A DNA stretch of 64,000 bases from Escherichia coli (GTDB taxonomy: Bacteria > Pseudomonadota > Gammaproteobacteria > Enterobacterales > Enterobacteriaceae), in NCBI RefSeq assembly GCF_011881725.1, contig NZ_JAATUR010000001.1, positions 62,001 to 126,000 of the forward strand, given 5' to 3'. The notes beneath the pieces are model-generated. The model saw only the letters and a program-made list of their open reading frames with translations, was not told the origin of the DNA and made no database searches. Each line of letters opens with the position of its first letter. Position 1 is the stretch's first letter. The translations under genes and the position numbers were made by a program. This document shows positions 8,994 to 18,872 of this stretch, one piece after another.

Positions 8994-9030
8994 AAACAGA
9001 CGGGCCTGAATCATTCAGGCCCGTCTGTTT
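8994..9030. terminator. Strong terminator hairpin at the end of the TRAP operon
   Basis: A perfect 17-base-pair stem (8994-9010 with 9014-9030) with a three-base loop TCA follows the dctM stop by one base. The downstream arm ends in TTT. The opposing gene ftsP ends at 9118, so the hairpin may also stop transcription arriving from the minus strand. Confidence 0.8.
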
Positions 9031-9117
9031 ACGTCTTTTCTCACCGCGAGGGCTGCATATTGCGCGATTGATTCGCCGGTAACAGGTGCTATTTTGCCGG
9101 GAGGCTTAATTGGTCTG

Positions 9118-10530
9118 TTACGGCACCGGATTAACCAGCAACTGCCCTATCGAGCCACGGTCCGCCATTTCCAGCGTCTGGCTGTTAAAGTAGAACGGGA
9201 AGTGCGCCCAGGAAGGCTGGCCGAAATAGACAAGTAATTCCACTTGTCCGTCTACCCAGACGGTATCTTTCCAGCCTCTGTCTTCCGGGAACGGCATCGC
9301 GCCGTTAACGTTGCGGATCTGGAACATCACGCCTTCAATATGGAACGCTTGCGGCTCGTCCGCGCGTACCGTCCAGCGTTCCCATGTGCCTTGCTGTGCG
9401 GTGACATCAATACGGTTGACGTCCCACAATTTCCCATTGATACCCGGGTCATCACCAAGGCTAATATCACGGCTACGAATCGGTGAACCGGCCATAATTT
9501 CGGTCGGCAACAGGCGCATCGGCAGGCTGTCAGTGACCAGCGGCAGAAGACCGGTTGGACGCAGCGTTAGTACCAGCGTAGAAACCAGAATGCTGGATGG
9601 CTCAAAGAAGCCACGAATACGATCAACAATGCTCGCCGCTTCGCCACAGGTGATAGAAACTTCATCACCATTGCTCATATCCACCAGAATCTCACGACGC
9701 TCTCCCGGTGCCAGGGAAAGTTGTTTCACCGACACTGGCGCCGGCAGGAATCCCTGATCGCCTGAAATCACATGCAACGGGCGACCGTCGCTCATCTGCA
9801 ATTGATAACGACGGGAGTTCGACGCATTTAACAGACGCAGGCGCACCCAGCCGCGCGAAACTTCAACATACGGACTTTGCGCACCGTTGACTAACAGCGT
9901 ATCGCCAACAAAGCCGCCGCTTCCCGGTTCGTTGTATTCTGGCGTACCAAAGTTATCCAGCCGTTTATCCTGGATAATCACCGGAAAGTCATCAACACCA
10001 TAATGATTAGGAATGGGCAACGACTTGCTGACCTCATCTTCCACCAGCCACATTCCGGCAAGGCCGTTATAAACCTGCTGAGCAGTGCGGTTGGGCGTAT
10101 TAGCGTGATACCACAAGGTCGCGGCGTTCTGGCGGATTGGCAGCACGGGCGCCCAGTCAGCATTGGGGGACATCATCCGCGCCGGACCGCCCATCAGCGG
10201 ACCAGGCACCTGTAACCCAGCCACCGTCATTGAGACATTTTCTGTCAATCGGTTACTGTAGATAAGCTTAACATCGTCGCCCTTCCAGACGCGGATAGTC
10301 GGCCCCAGGTAGCGACCATTGATCCCCCAGACCGACGCGCGCGTCCCTGGCGTAAATGACCAGTGCGCACGTTGTACGGTCATAAACAGCGGTTGCCCAC
10401 GGCGAGATTCAAGCAGCGGCGGAACGGGTAGCGGTTGCTGTTGCCCGGCTGCGCTGGCCTTCAGGGGGACAGCGCCTGCACATAGTGCGATCCCCGATGC
10501 CTGAATGAACTGACGCCGACTGAGTGACAT
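9118..10530 (-). CDS. ftsP: FtsP (SufI), cell division protein of the multicopper oxidase superfamily
   Basis: The 470-residue protein begins with a Tat signal peptide (SRRQFI at residues 4-9, then a hydrophobic stretch ending in KASAA) and has three cupredoxin-like domains. The usual copper-ligand HxH motifs are absent; FtsP/SufI is known as a non-copper member that protects the divisome under stress and is a model Tat substrate. It is the last gene of the parC-plsC-ftsP group on the minus strand. Length equals the K-12 protein. Confidence 0.96.
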   Translation of the reverse strand: MSLSRRQFIQASGIALCAGAVPLKASAAGQQQPLPVPPLLESRRGQPLFMTVQRAHWSFTPGTRASVWGINGRYLGPTIRVWKGDDVKLIYSNRLTENVSMTVAGLQVPGPLMGGPARMMSPNADWAPVLPIRQNAATLWYHANTPNRTAQQVYNGLAGMWLVEDEVSKSLPIPNHYGVDDFPVIIQDKRLDNFGTPEYNEPGSGGFVGDTLLVNGAQSPYVEVSRGWVRLRLLNASNSRRYQLQMSDGRPLHVISGDQGFLPAPVSVKQLSLAPGERREILVDMSNGDEVSITCGEAASIVDRIRGFFEPSSILVSTLVLTLRPTGLLPLVTDSLPMRLLPTEIMAGSPIRSRDISLGDDPGINGKLWDVNRIDVTAQQGTWERWTVRADEPQAFHIEGVMFQIRNVNGAMPFPEDRGWKDTVWVDGQVELLVYFGQPSWAHFPFYFNSQTLEMADRGSIGQLLVNPVP

Positions 10531-10603
10531 ATTTGCTCCATGTAAAACTGGCTAAAGTAATACCGTGCAGGAAAGTGTTCCCACAAAAATACAGATTGCC
10601 GAC

Positions 10604-11341
10604 TTAAACTTTTCCGGCGGCTTCGCGTTCTGCGACTTCTTTATCGAGCTCAGCGATTTTTTGTTCCATTATCGAGCGACAATGGGCTGCCAACTCGCGA
10701 ACCTGATCTTTGCCATACTGACTAATGTCAATTGGCGGCAGCATTTCGACAATCACCAGACCGTTGTGCAGCCGATTAAGATTAATCTTATTCGAAGTTG
10801 TAGAGACACACACGGGAATAATCGGGACGCCTGCCGCAATTGCTGCGTGAAATGCCCCGGTCTTGAACGGCAACAGGCCGCGACCACGACTGCGGGTACC
10901 TTCCGGGAACATCCAGATGGAAATTCGGCGTTTTTTGAAGTGATTTACCACTTCCGCGATAGTGCCGTGAGCTTTAGTGCGATTGTTTCTGTCGATCAAT
11001 AAGTTGCCGGTTAACCAGTACAACTGCCCAAAGAAGGGGATCCACAGCAAACTCTTTTTACCCACAGTGACTGTCGGCGGTTGCACGATGTTTGATGCTG
11101 TCACCATGTCATAGTTGTTCTGGTGGTTAGCAATATAGATAGCATTCCCGTAGCTTTCAGCATCAGCAGGTTTGCGGCACTCAACTTTCAGACCATACAG
11201 CGGCGCAAGACGGCCAAACATATGGCCAAAGGTGGCCACATGCTTCGGATTACGCGGGCTGAAAAGGCAGTAAATGGAGCCGAGTACACAGACTAAGATG
11301 CTGTAAATAACGGTAATAATAAGACGAAAGATATATAGCAT
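10604..11341 (-). CDS. plsC: PlsC, 1-acyl-sn-glycerol-3-phosphate acyltransferase
   Basis: PlsC adds the second acyl chain to lysophosphatidate to form phosphatidate at the inner membrane. The 245-residue protein has an N-terminal membrane anchor (residues 3-27), the catalytic HX4D motif (His73-Asp78, NHQNNYD) and the FPEGTR substrate motif at 145-150. It ends 73 bases upstream of ftsP, and parC lies upstream in the same direction. Confidence 0.97.
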   Translation of the reverse strand: MLYIFRLIITVIYSILVCVLGSIYCLFSPRNPKHVATFGHMFGRLAPLYGLKVECRKPADAESYGNAIYIANHQNNYDMVTASNIVQPPTVTVGKKSLLWIPFFGQLYWLTGNLLIDRNNRTKAHGTIAEVVNHFKKRRISIWMFPEGTRSRGRGLLPFKTGAFHAAIAAGVPIIPVCVSTTSNKINLNRLHNGLVIVEMLPPIDISQYGKDQVRELAAHCRSIMEQKIAELDKEVAEREAAGKV

Positions 11342-11504
11342 AACACCCTCTGAAGGTCTGAGAGACTGGCATTGTACGTCACCTGAAATCAGGTTAGGGC
11401 ATTGTTAAAAGCCGCTCTCCGGATAAGCGTATTGTTAATCGCAACGCATGAATAAACAACGGTTTCAAGGGAATTTTTATTGTTTACATGGACTAAATGC
11501 GGCA

Positions 11505-11533
11505 CCGGATGACGACTTCAACGTTTCATCCGG
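11505..11533. terminator. Hairpin between parC and plsC
   Basis: CCGGATGA (11505-11512) pairs with TCATCCGG (11526-11533) across 13 bases. It lies in the parC-plsC gap and resembles a degenerate REP-type element; it may attenuate read-through or stabilise the parC message. No T-run follows on the minus strand. Confidence 0.4.
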
Positions 11534-11574
11534 CTCACCTTACTGGCAGGAGAAGGGGCGACCCTCTCTGCATT

Positions 11575-13824
11575 TTACTCTTCGCTGTCAGCACGTCGTG
11601 GAGCGTCAATCTCCACACGGTCGATACGCTGCAAACCACGCATCAATGTGCCGCGACGGCCACGTTCACCAGTAACTTTCAGCAACTCTTCCGGGCGCAG
11701 TTTGATTTTGCGTTTCCCAACATGAATCGTCAGCGTACTTTGTGGGGGCAGTACATACAGATGTGCAAGACCATCCTCGCCACGAGCGGCTTCTGCCGAC
11801 GGGATGTTAATGATCTTGTTGCCTTTACCCTTCGACAGTTGCGGAAGCTCACTGACCGGGAACATAAGCATACGTCCAGCCAGAGTAATCGCCAGCAACA
11901 TATCGGAAGGATCCTGAATCACCACTGGCGGCATAACATGCGCATTTTCTGGCAGAGTAATCAATGCCTTACCTGCACGGTTACGCGCCACCAGATCGTT
12001 AAAGGTACAGACGAATCCGTAACCTGCATCGGAAGCCATCAACAATTTCTGATCGTCGCTTTCCATTAGCATGTGATCAACGGTAGCACCTGGCGGCAAT
12101 GTCAGTTTACCGGTAAGCGGTTCGCCCTGACCACGCGCTGAGGGCAGCGTAATGGGGTCGATGGCATAGCTACGTCCGGTAGAGTCAACAAACACCACCG
12201 GCTGGTTACTCTTTCCTTTCACCGCAGCTTTAAAGCTGTCACCCGCTTTGTAGTTCAGACCAGGGGCGTCGATATCATGACCTTTGGCGCTACGCACCCA
12301 GCCCATCTGCGACAATACAATGGTAACCGGCTCAGACGGCAGCATGTCGTGCTCGCTCATTGCTTTCGCTTCTTCGCGTTCCTGCAGCGGCGAACGACGA
12401 TCGTCGCCATACGCTTGTGCGTCGGCCTGTAACTCTTTCTTCAGCAGGTTATTCATTTTGCGCTCGGAGGCCAGAATGCCCTGCAACTGGTCGCGCTCTT
12501 TTTCCAGCTCGTTCTGCTCACCGCGAATCTTCATCTCTTCCAGTTTGGCGAGGTGACGCAGTTTCAGTTCGAGGATCGCTTCCGCCTGAGTTTCCGTAAT
12601 GCCAAAGCGCGACATCAGCGCCGGTTTCGGTTCATCTTCATTACGAATGATCTCAATCACTTCGTCGATATTGAGAAACGCCACCAGCAAACCTTCCAGA
12701 ATATGCAGGCGCTTGAGGACTTTCTCCAGACGATAGTTCAGACGGCGGCGTACGGTATCACGACGGAACACCAGCCATTCGGAGAGGATTTCCCGCAGGT
12801 TTTTCACCGCCGGACGCCCATCCAGACCGATCATATTGAGGTTAATGCGATAGCTCTTTTCCAGATCGGTGGTAGCGAAGAGGTGATTCATCACCTGCTC
12901 CATATCCACACGGTTGGAACGCGGCACGATCACCAGACGGGTTGGGTTTTCGTGGTCAGATTCATCGCGTAGATCGTCAACCATCGGCAGCTTTTTGTTG
13001 CGCATTTGCGCAGCAATTTGCTCCAGCACGCGTGCACCAGAAACCTGATGTGGCAATGCGCTAATCACCACTGCGCCATCTTCTTTCTTCCACACCGCGC
13101 GCATACGCACAGAACCACGACCGTTTTCGTAGATTTTGCGGATCTCCGCTCGGGAGGTAATGATTTCCGCTTCGGTTGGGTAGTCCGGCCCCTGCACGAT
13201 ATCCAGTAACTGGTCGAGCGTAGTATTCGGCTGGTCAATTAAGGCGATTGCCGCCTGCGCGACTTCACGCAGGTTGTGCGGCGGAATATCAGTCGCCATG
13301 CCGACGGCAATACCGGTGGTACCGTTAAGCAAAATGTTTGGCAGGCGGGCAGGCAGCATCTTCGGCTCCTGCAACGTGCCGTCGAAGTTTGGCACCCAAT
13401 CAGCCGTCCCCTGCCCCAGCTCGCTCAATAGCAGCTCGGAATATTTCGACAACCGGGACTCGGTGTAACGCATTGCCGCGAACGATTTCGGATCGTCCGG
13501 CGCCCCCCAGTTCCCCTGTCCGTCCACCAGCGGATAACGGTAAGAGAATGGCTGCGCCATTAAAACCATCGCTTCATAACAGGCGCTATCGCCGTGCGGA
13601 TGGTATTTACCCAATACGTCACCGACGGTACGGGCTGATTTTTTAAATTTGGCGCTGGCATTCAGGCCCAGTTCAGACATCGCATACACAATGCGGCGTT
13701 GAACGGGTTTCAGACCATCACCAATAAACGGCAACGCACGGTCCATAATGACGTACATGGAATAATTTAAGTAGGCGTTTTCCGTAAATTCATGTAGCGC
13801 AAGGCGCTCTGCCATATCGCTCAT
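11575..13824 (-). CDS. parC: ParC, DNA topoisomerase IV subunit A
   Basis: ParC is the DNA breakage-reunion subunit that decatenates chromosomes with ParE (encoded at 27100-28992). The catalytic tyrosine is Tyr120 in AAMRYTE. The quinolone-resistance region is wild type: Ser80 and Glu84 ([10 protein letters not shown]). The C-terminal domain carries the beta-pinwheel repeats. The protein is 749 residues, three fewer than the 752 of K-12: the tail reads APRRADSEE where K-12 has SPRRASSGDSEE. Confidence 0.98.
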
Positions 13825-13961
13825 TAATTCTGATTCCTCAACTTATTCGCCAGCCTTCAAAGGGGCAATATTGCCGCAGATACTACATTATCTGCCGCGT
13901 CGAGTCACAGGAGATCAGCGTGTATAGCGCCGCCGAACGTGCTCCGACGGCGATAAAGGCA

Positions 13962-15569
13962 TCAATGTGCCTTGATATACAACTCTTTGCTGTAGACATA
14001 GTCCTGAGGATTATGTTGTGGGAAACCACCAACGTAGGGTTTAAGCAGTTTGATCAGCGGTTGATAGTAGATGGGAATGAGCGGTGCCTGCTGGTTGATG
14101 ATCACCTCTGCCTGCTGATACAACGCATTACGCTTTGCCGCGTCAGTGGTCTGCGTGGCCTGGTTTAGTAAAGCGTCATACTTTGCATTTTTCCAGTGGC
14201 CGACGTTCTCTTCACTGTCGCTTTTGAGCGTGTTCAGGAAGGTGGAAGCATCATTATACGTTGCATCCCACGACTGCCGCGACAACATGAATTCCCCTGC
14301 TCGCCGGGCATCAAGATAGGTTTTCCACTCCATCGTTCGCAACGTCACCTGTGCGCCAAGCCATTTTTTCCATTCGGAAGACAAGGCTATCGCCGTTTTC
14401 TCATGCAGATCATATTTGTTGTAGAACAGTTCAAAGCGTAGCGGGTGAGAGGCGTCGTACCCCGCCTGTTTCAGCAAGGCTTTTGCCGTGGCCACACGCT
14501 CACTCATTGGCTTTTGCAGTTCATCGAGCGTCGGCGCATTAAAGTCTTCAACCTCTGGCGGCGTCAACGTAGTTGCAGGCGTTCGCAGCCCAAGTACCTT
14601 TTGCGCGATTAACTGTCTGTCGACCGTCAGATATAACGCCCGCCGCACACGCACGTCGTTAAACGGCGTTTTCTGCGTATTGAAGTTGTAATATTCGCTG
14701 TTCAGACGCGGGATAATCTGCAACTCGCCAGGCAACGATTTTTCGATAGCCGGAATTTGCTGTGCTGGAACCCAGGTCAGGTCGACCTCACCCGCGCGAT
14801 AGCGGTTATAGCCGGTGACCGAATTATCCAGCGCCAGATACTCAACCTGCTGCAATACCGTATGTTGTGCATCGCGATACTTTGGATTTTTGCGTGCAGT
14901 AATCTTTTCGTTAACTACCCACTTATCAAGCACAAAGGCACCGTTGTAAACCATGTTATCTGGCTTACTCCAGCTATCGCCATGTTTAGCGATTACATGA
15001 TGGGGAACGGGGAACAGCGTTGGCCAGGCCAGCATAGTGGTAAACCACGGAACGGGTTGCTCAAGCGTAACTTCCAGAGTGCGGTCATCTGTCGCTTTCA
15101 CGCCTAGCGATGAAACTTCCGCTTTTCCCGCTACGATAGACGCGGCATTGCTAATATGCGCCTGCGCCAGGTAACCAGCAAAAGGGCTTGCTGTTTTTGG
15201 ATCAACCGCACGTTGCCAGCCGAGAACAAAATCCTGCGCCGTTAAAGGCTGACCATCAGACCACTGTAAGCCGTTACGTAAATGGAAAATATAGCGTTTG
15301 CCGCCATCTGACACGTCCCAGGACTCGGCCTGAGCGGGTTGCACTTTGCCTTCGCCATCTATCCATACCAGACCTTCAAACAGATCCAGCACAATCTGCG
15401 CGGCAGTATTCTCCTCAACCTTTTGCGGGTCGAGTGTGCCTGGATCGCTATGATTGTTGTAACGAAAGACTTGTTGCGGGGCGAGCGGAGTATTGGCGGG
15501 AACGTCAGCAGCGTAGAGAGGAGTCGCACTTACCAGGCTGACCAGCCATAATAAATTTCGCGTATACAT
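13962..15569 (-). CDS. ygiS: YgiS, periplasmic oligopeptide-type binding protein
   Basis: The 535-residue protein has a signal peptide (MYTRNLLWLVSLVSATPLYA) and the SBP_bac_5 fold of dipeptide/oligopeptide-binding proteins, with NNHSDPGTLDPQKVEEN near residue 38 and YNKYDLHEKTAIALSSEWKKWLG in the second lobe. In K-12 it has been linked to deoxycholate uptake; no permease or ATPase genes are adjacent. It is the last gene of the ygiW-ygiV-ygiS series on the minus strand. Confidence 0.95.
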   Translation of the reverse strand: MYTRNLLWLVSLVSATPLYAADVPANTPLAPQQVFRYNNHSDPGTLDPQKVEENTAAQIVLDLFEGLVWIDGEGKVQPAQAESWDVSDGGKRYIFHLRNGLQWSDGQPLTAQDFVLGWQRAVDPKTASPFAGYLAQAHISNAASIVAGKAEVSSLGVKATDDRTLEVTLEQPVPWFTTMLAWPTLFPVPHHVIAKHGDSWSKPDNMVYNGAFVLDKWVVNEKITARKNPKYRDAQHTVLQQVEYLALDNSVTGYNRYRAGEVDLTWVPAQQIPAIEKSLPGELQIIPRLNSEYYNFNTQKTPFNDVRVRRALYLTVDRQLIAQKVLGLRTPATTLTPPEVEDFNAPTLDELQKPMSERVATAKALLKQAGYDASHPLRFELFYNKYDLHEKTAIALSSEWKKWLGAQVTLRTMEWKTYLDARRAGEFMLSRQSWDATYNDASTFLNTLKSDSEENVGHWKNAKYDALLNQATQTTDAAKRNALYQQAEVIINQQAPLIPIYYQPLIKLLKPYVGGFPQHNPQDYVYSKELYIKAH

Positions 15570-15676
15570 GGTATTCCTTACCGGAGAAATTATAAGCCCG
15601 GCAACAATACGCCTGTGGCATTGTTAGCTCAAACTGATAGTGAGTGATTTGGCTCACACTCCGGTAAAGATCCCGT

Positions 15677-16159
15677 TCATATTAACGGCACATAAACATC
15701 CGTTTTCAATTGCTGTTCTGCTATCCCTTCGGCCAGGTTGGTGTAATGAAACAGAATCGGCGCTTTACGTATTTTCTCGCCACTTTCAGGAAGCCAGTGG
15801 CGGATGATGCCCCATATCGTGTGCGAAATATCGTCCAGTTCGCCAACGTGACGGGCCACGGCATAACGTCCCGCGGTGAGTTCACCATTACTCACACCAT
15901 AACGATTATCTGGAATCGGTTCGTTAACGCTGCCGCAAATATCAAAGCGAAACGCTTCCGGTGCGGTGGTAGCTGGATCGTCCCAGGCGACGCCAAAAGT
16001 CTGGCTTTGGTTAACAGGGGAAAGTCCCGTCTCTTTGCGCCACATGATAAATTTCGCCACGCTATAGTTGAGCAGTTCGGGGCTACAGCGATGTGGCAAC
16101 ATCGCCACAGGGATTGATGGGAAATCGATGATGTTTACATCCAGTGTCAGGTTTTTCAT
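15677..16159 (-). CDS. ygiV: YgiV, GyrI-like small-molecule-binding protein
   Basis: The 160-residue protein matches the AraC effector-binding/GyrI-like domain (SOUL/GyrI superfamily) with no DNA-binding domain, and the segment YGVSNGELTAGRYAVARHVGELDD is characteristic. In K-12 it has been reported to repress mcbR. It lies 52 bases downstream of ygiW and has a GGGAGG ribosome binding site. Confidence 0.93.
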   Translation of the reverse strand: MKNLTLDVNIIDFPSIPVAMLPHRCSPELLNYSVAKFIMWRKETGLSPVNQSQTFGVAWDDPATTAPEAFRFDICGSVNEPIPDNRYGVSNGELTAGRYAVARHVGELDDISHTIWGIIRHWLPESGEKIRKAPILFHYTNLAEGIAEQQLKTDVYVPLI

Positions 16160-16181
16160 TTTGCCTCCCTGCGAAATTATT

Positions 16182-16200
16182 CCCGGGAACGCATCCCGGG
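16182..16200. repeat. Hairpin between ygiW and ygiV
   Basis: CCCGGGA (16182-16188) pairs with TCCCGGG (16194-16200) over a five-base loop. It sits immediately after the ygiW stop codon on the minus strand and lacks a T-run, so it may set the ygiW:ygiV ratio as an mRNA stabiliser rather than a terminator. Confidence 0.5.
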
Positions 16201-16211
16201 AACGGTAACAA

Positions 16212-16604
16212 TTACGGATTTACTTTGCGGATCTGTTTGACATCAATTTCAACAGAGTTCCAGTCCTTATCGACTTCCCCCTGAATCTCAACCGTATCTT
16301 TCGGCGTCACGGTCACACCGTTCCAGCGTTTGTGGTCGATATCAACATTGATAGTACCGCTGGCATCTTTGAACACGTAGAGATCGTCAGAGATGCGTTC
16401 AACGATATTGCCACGCAGAGTTACCCAGGTATCGTCACGCAGAGATTTCGCGTTTTCTACGTTAGTTACGCTGCCGTTCGGCCCCTGGAATCCTCCGGCC
16501 TGGCTTTGTGTTGCCGATGGGCCAGAAAAACCCCCCTGCTCTGCTGCCATAACCGGTGCGCTGCACAGGGCCATTACTGCGATTACTGCTGCGAATTTTT
16601 TCAT
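16212..16604 (-). CDS. ygiW: YgiW (VisP), periplasmic OB-fold stress protein
   Basis: This 130-residue protein has a cleavable signal peptide (residues 1-20, ending APVMA) and a bacterial OB-fold (BOF) domain with LRGNIVERISDDLYVFKD and VEIQGEVDKDWNSVEIDV. It is a periplasmic stress and virulence factor in enteric bacteria and is controlled by QseB. It diverges from qseB across a 153-base control region. Confidence 0.95.
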   Translation of the reverse strand: MKKFAAVIAVMALCSAPVMAAEQGGFSGPSATQSQAGGFQGPNGSVTNVENAKSLRDDTWVTLRGNIVERISDDLYVFKDASGTINVDIDHKRWNGVTVTPKDTVEIQGEVDKDWNSVEIDVKQIRKVNP

Positions 16605-16655
16605 GTTTTTGTTACTCCCTTTAATGTCTGTTTTCGAGTATTAAACAAGATAGTC

Positions 16656-16672
16656 CTTAACAACTTCTTAAG
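16656..16672. promoter_or_regulatory. PmrA/QseB-type operator between ygiW and qseBC
   Basis: CTTAAC-AACTT-CTTAAG fits the PmrA (BasR) consensus YTTAAK-N5-YTTAAK in all but the last base of the first half. QseB and PmrA are known to share targets at this promoter region. It lies about 85-100 bases upstream of the qseB start and about 50-70 bases upstream of the ygiW start, suitable for control of both. Confidence 0.7.
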
Positions 16673-16757
16673 GAAAAAAAAGAAAATTTAGGGCTGTACA
16701 GGGCACGTTACAACACGGTTTACTTGCAACAAATACAGTTATCGCAGGGATGAAAAG

Positions 16758-17417
16758 ATGCGAATTTTACTGATAGAAGATGACATGCTGATTGGCGATG
16801 GCATCAAAACAGGTCTGAGCAAGATGGGTTTTAGCGTCGACTGGTTTACGGAAGGTCGTCAGGGAAAAGAGGCGCTTTATAGCGCGCCTTATGACGCGGT
16901 GATCCTTGATCTAACCCTACCGGGAATGGATGGTCGCGATATTTTACGCGAGTGGCGGAATAAAGGTCAGCGAGAACCGGTGCTAATTCTCACCGCACGC
17001 GACGCTCTGGCCGAACGCGTGGAAGGTTTGCGCCTGGGAGCCGACGATTATCTATGCAAACCTTTTGCGTTGATAGAAGTGGCCGCGAGGTTGGAAGCAC
17101 TGATGCGTCGAAGCAACGGGCAAGCCAGTAATGAGTTGCATCACGGTAACGTAATGCTCGACCCTGGCAAACGGATCGCCACCCTGGCAGGTGCCCCCTT
17201 AACGTTAAAGCCAAAAGAGTTTGCCCTGCTGGAACTACTGATGCGCAACACCGGTCGGGTACTACCGCGCAAACTGATTGAAGAAAAACTGTATACCTGG
17301 GACGAAGAGGTCACCAGCAATGCCGTCGAAGTACATGTGCACCATCTGCGACGCAAACTCGGCAGTGACTTTATTCGTACCGTTCACGGTATTGGCTACA
17401 CATTAGGTGAGAAATGA
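16758..17417 (+). CDS. qseB: QseB, OmpR-family response regulator
   Basis: QseB is the DNA-binding partner of the sensor kinase QseC. The 219-residue protein has a receiver domain with acidic residues at positions 8-9, the phosphoacceptor Asp51 (LDLTLPG) and Lys at about 101, then an OmpR/PhoB winged helix with the typical HVHHLRRKL and TVHGIGYTL motifs. It overlaps qseC by four bases. Confidence 0.98.
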   Translation: MRILLIEDDMLIGDGIKTGLSKMGFSVDWFTEGRQGKEALYSAPYDAVILDLTLPGMDGRDILREWRNKGQREPVLILTARDALAERVEGLRLGADDYLCKPFALIEVAARLEALMRRSNGQASNELHHGNVMLDPGKRIATLAGAPLTLKPKEFALLELLMRNTGRVLPRKLIEEKLYTWDEEVTSNAVEVHVHHLRRKLGSDFIRTVHGIGYTLGEK

Positions 17418-18763
17418 AATTTACCCAACGCCTGAGTCTGCGAGTCAGGCTGACGCTAATCTTTTTGATTCTGGCCTCGGTGACCTGGCTGCTTTCCAGT
17501 TTTATGGCCTGGAAACAAACCATCAATAACGTAGATGAACTGTTCGACACTCAACTGATGCTGTTTGCTAAACGGCTAAGCACGCTCGATCTCAACGAGA
17601 TTAACGCTGCGGATCGTATGGCAAGAACGCCGAATAAATTTAAACATGGCCAGGTTGACGACGACGCGCTGACGTTCGCTATCTTTACTCGCGACGGCAA
17701 AATGGTACTCAACGATGGCGATAATGGGGAAGACATTCCTTATAGCTATCAACGTGAAGGCTTTGATGACGGGCAACTGGTGGGCGATAAAGACCAATGG
17801 CGCTTTATCTGGATGACATCCCCCGATGGGAAATACCGCATTGTAGTTGGTCAGGAGTGGGAATACCGCGAAGATATGGCACTGGCGATTGTCATCGGAC
17901 AACTGATCCCGTGGCTTGTCGCGCTGCCCATTATGTTAATCATCATGATGGTACTACTCGGTCGTGAACTCGCGCCGCTGAACAAACTGGCTCTGGCGCT
18001 GCGTATGCGCGACCCTGACTCGGAGAAACCACTTAACGCTACTGGCGTACCCAGCGAAGTACGTCCACTGGTCGAGTCGTTGAATCAACTGTTCGCCCGC
18101 ATACATGCAATGATGGTCCGTGAGCGCCGCTTTACCTCCGACGCGGCCCACGAACTGCGTAGCCCGTTAACGGCGCTGAAAGTACAAACCGAAGTCGCGC
18201 AGCTTTCTGACGATGATCCACAGGCACGAAAAAAAGCACTGCTCCAATTACATTCGGGGATCGATCGCGCCACACGGCTGGTTGATCAGCTGCTCACCCT
18301 GTCACGGCTGGACTCACTGGATAATCTTCAGGATGTGGCGGAAATTCCACTTGAAGATCTCCTGCAATCATCAGTGATGGATATTTACCACACGGCGCAG
18401 CAGGCGAAAATTGACGTGCGGCTGACGCTCAATGCACACGGCATCAAACGTACCGGACAACCGCTATTGCTAAGTTTGCTGGTACGGAATCTGCTGGATA
18501 ACGCCGTGCGCTACAGTCCGCAAGGCAGCGTGGTGAACGTCACTCTGAATGCAGATAATTTCACCATAAGAGACAACGGTCCCGGTGTGACGCCAGAGGC
18601 ACTGGAACGAATTGGTGAACGTTTCTACCGCCCGCCTGGACAAACCGCCACCGGCAGCGGGCTTGGGCTGTCGATTGTCCAGCGGATTGCCAAATTGCAT
18701 GGCATGAATGTTGTTTTTGGAAATGCGGAACAAGGTGGATTTGAGGCGAAGGTAAGCTGGTAA
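17414..18763 (+). CDS. qseC: QseC, membrane sensor histidine kinase
   Basis: QseC is an inner-membrane kinase reported to respond to autoinducer-3 and catecholamines. The 449-residue protein has two membrane segments (about 13-31 and 160-181) around a periplasmic domain, a HAMP-like linker, the phosphorylated His in [11 protein letters not shown] near 246, and the N, G1 and G2 boxes of the ATPase domain ([24 protein letters not shown]). It follows qseB with an ATGA overlap. In K-12 ygiZ follows on the opposite strand; here only 109 bases separate qseC from mdaB. Confidence 0.98.
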   Translation: MKFTQRLSLRVRLTLIFLILASVTWLLSSFMAWKQTINNVDELFDTQLMLFAKRLSTLDLNEINAADRMARTPNKFKHGQVDDDALTFAIFTRDGKMVLNDGDNGEDIPYSYQREGFDDGQLVGDKDQWRFIWMTSPDGKYRIVVGQEWEYREDMALAIVIGQLIPWLVALPIMLIIMMVLLGRELAPLNKLALALRMRDPDSEKPLNATGVPSEVRPLVESLNQLFARIHAMMVRERRFTSDAAHELRSPLTALKVQTEVAQLSDDDPQARKKALLQLHSGIDRATRLVDQLLTLSRLDSLDNLQDVAEIPLEDLLQSSVMDIYHTAQQAKIDVRLTLNAHGIKRTGQPLLLSLLVRNLLDNAVRYSPQGSVVNVTLNADNFTIRDNGPGVTPEALERIGERFYRPPGQTATGSGLGLSIVQRIAKLHGMNVVFGNAEQGGFEAKVSW

Positions 18764-18872
18764 CGGTCATATTTTTGCAATATTCGCAAAAGACTTTGCA
18801 CATTTTGCTAATTTCACCGTACCGCTCAGTGACGTACTATAGTCGTCAAACGTCTCACCTTGAGGATAAAAA

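Noticed and set aside
9100..9118. TTGGTCTG near the ftsP stop as a further operator
   Set aside because: It lacks the conserved ATGAATTA part and lies at a gene end, so chance is the simpler explanation.
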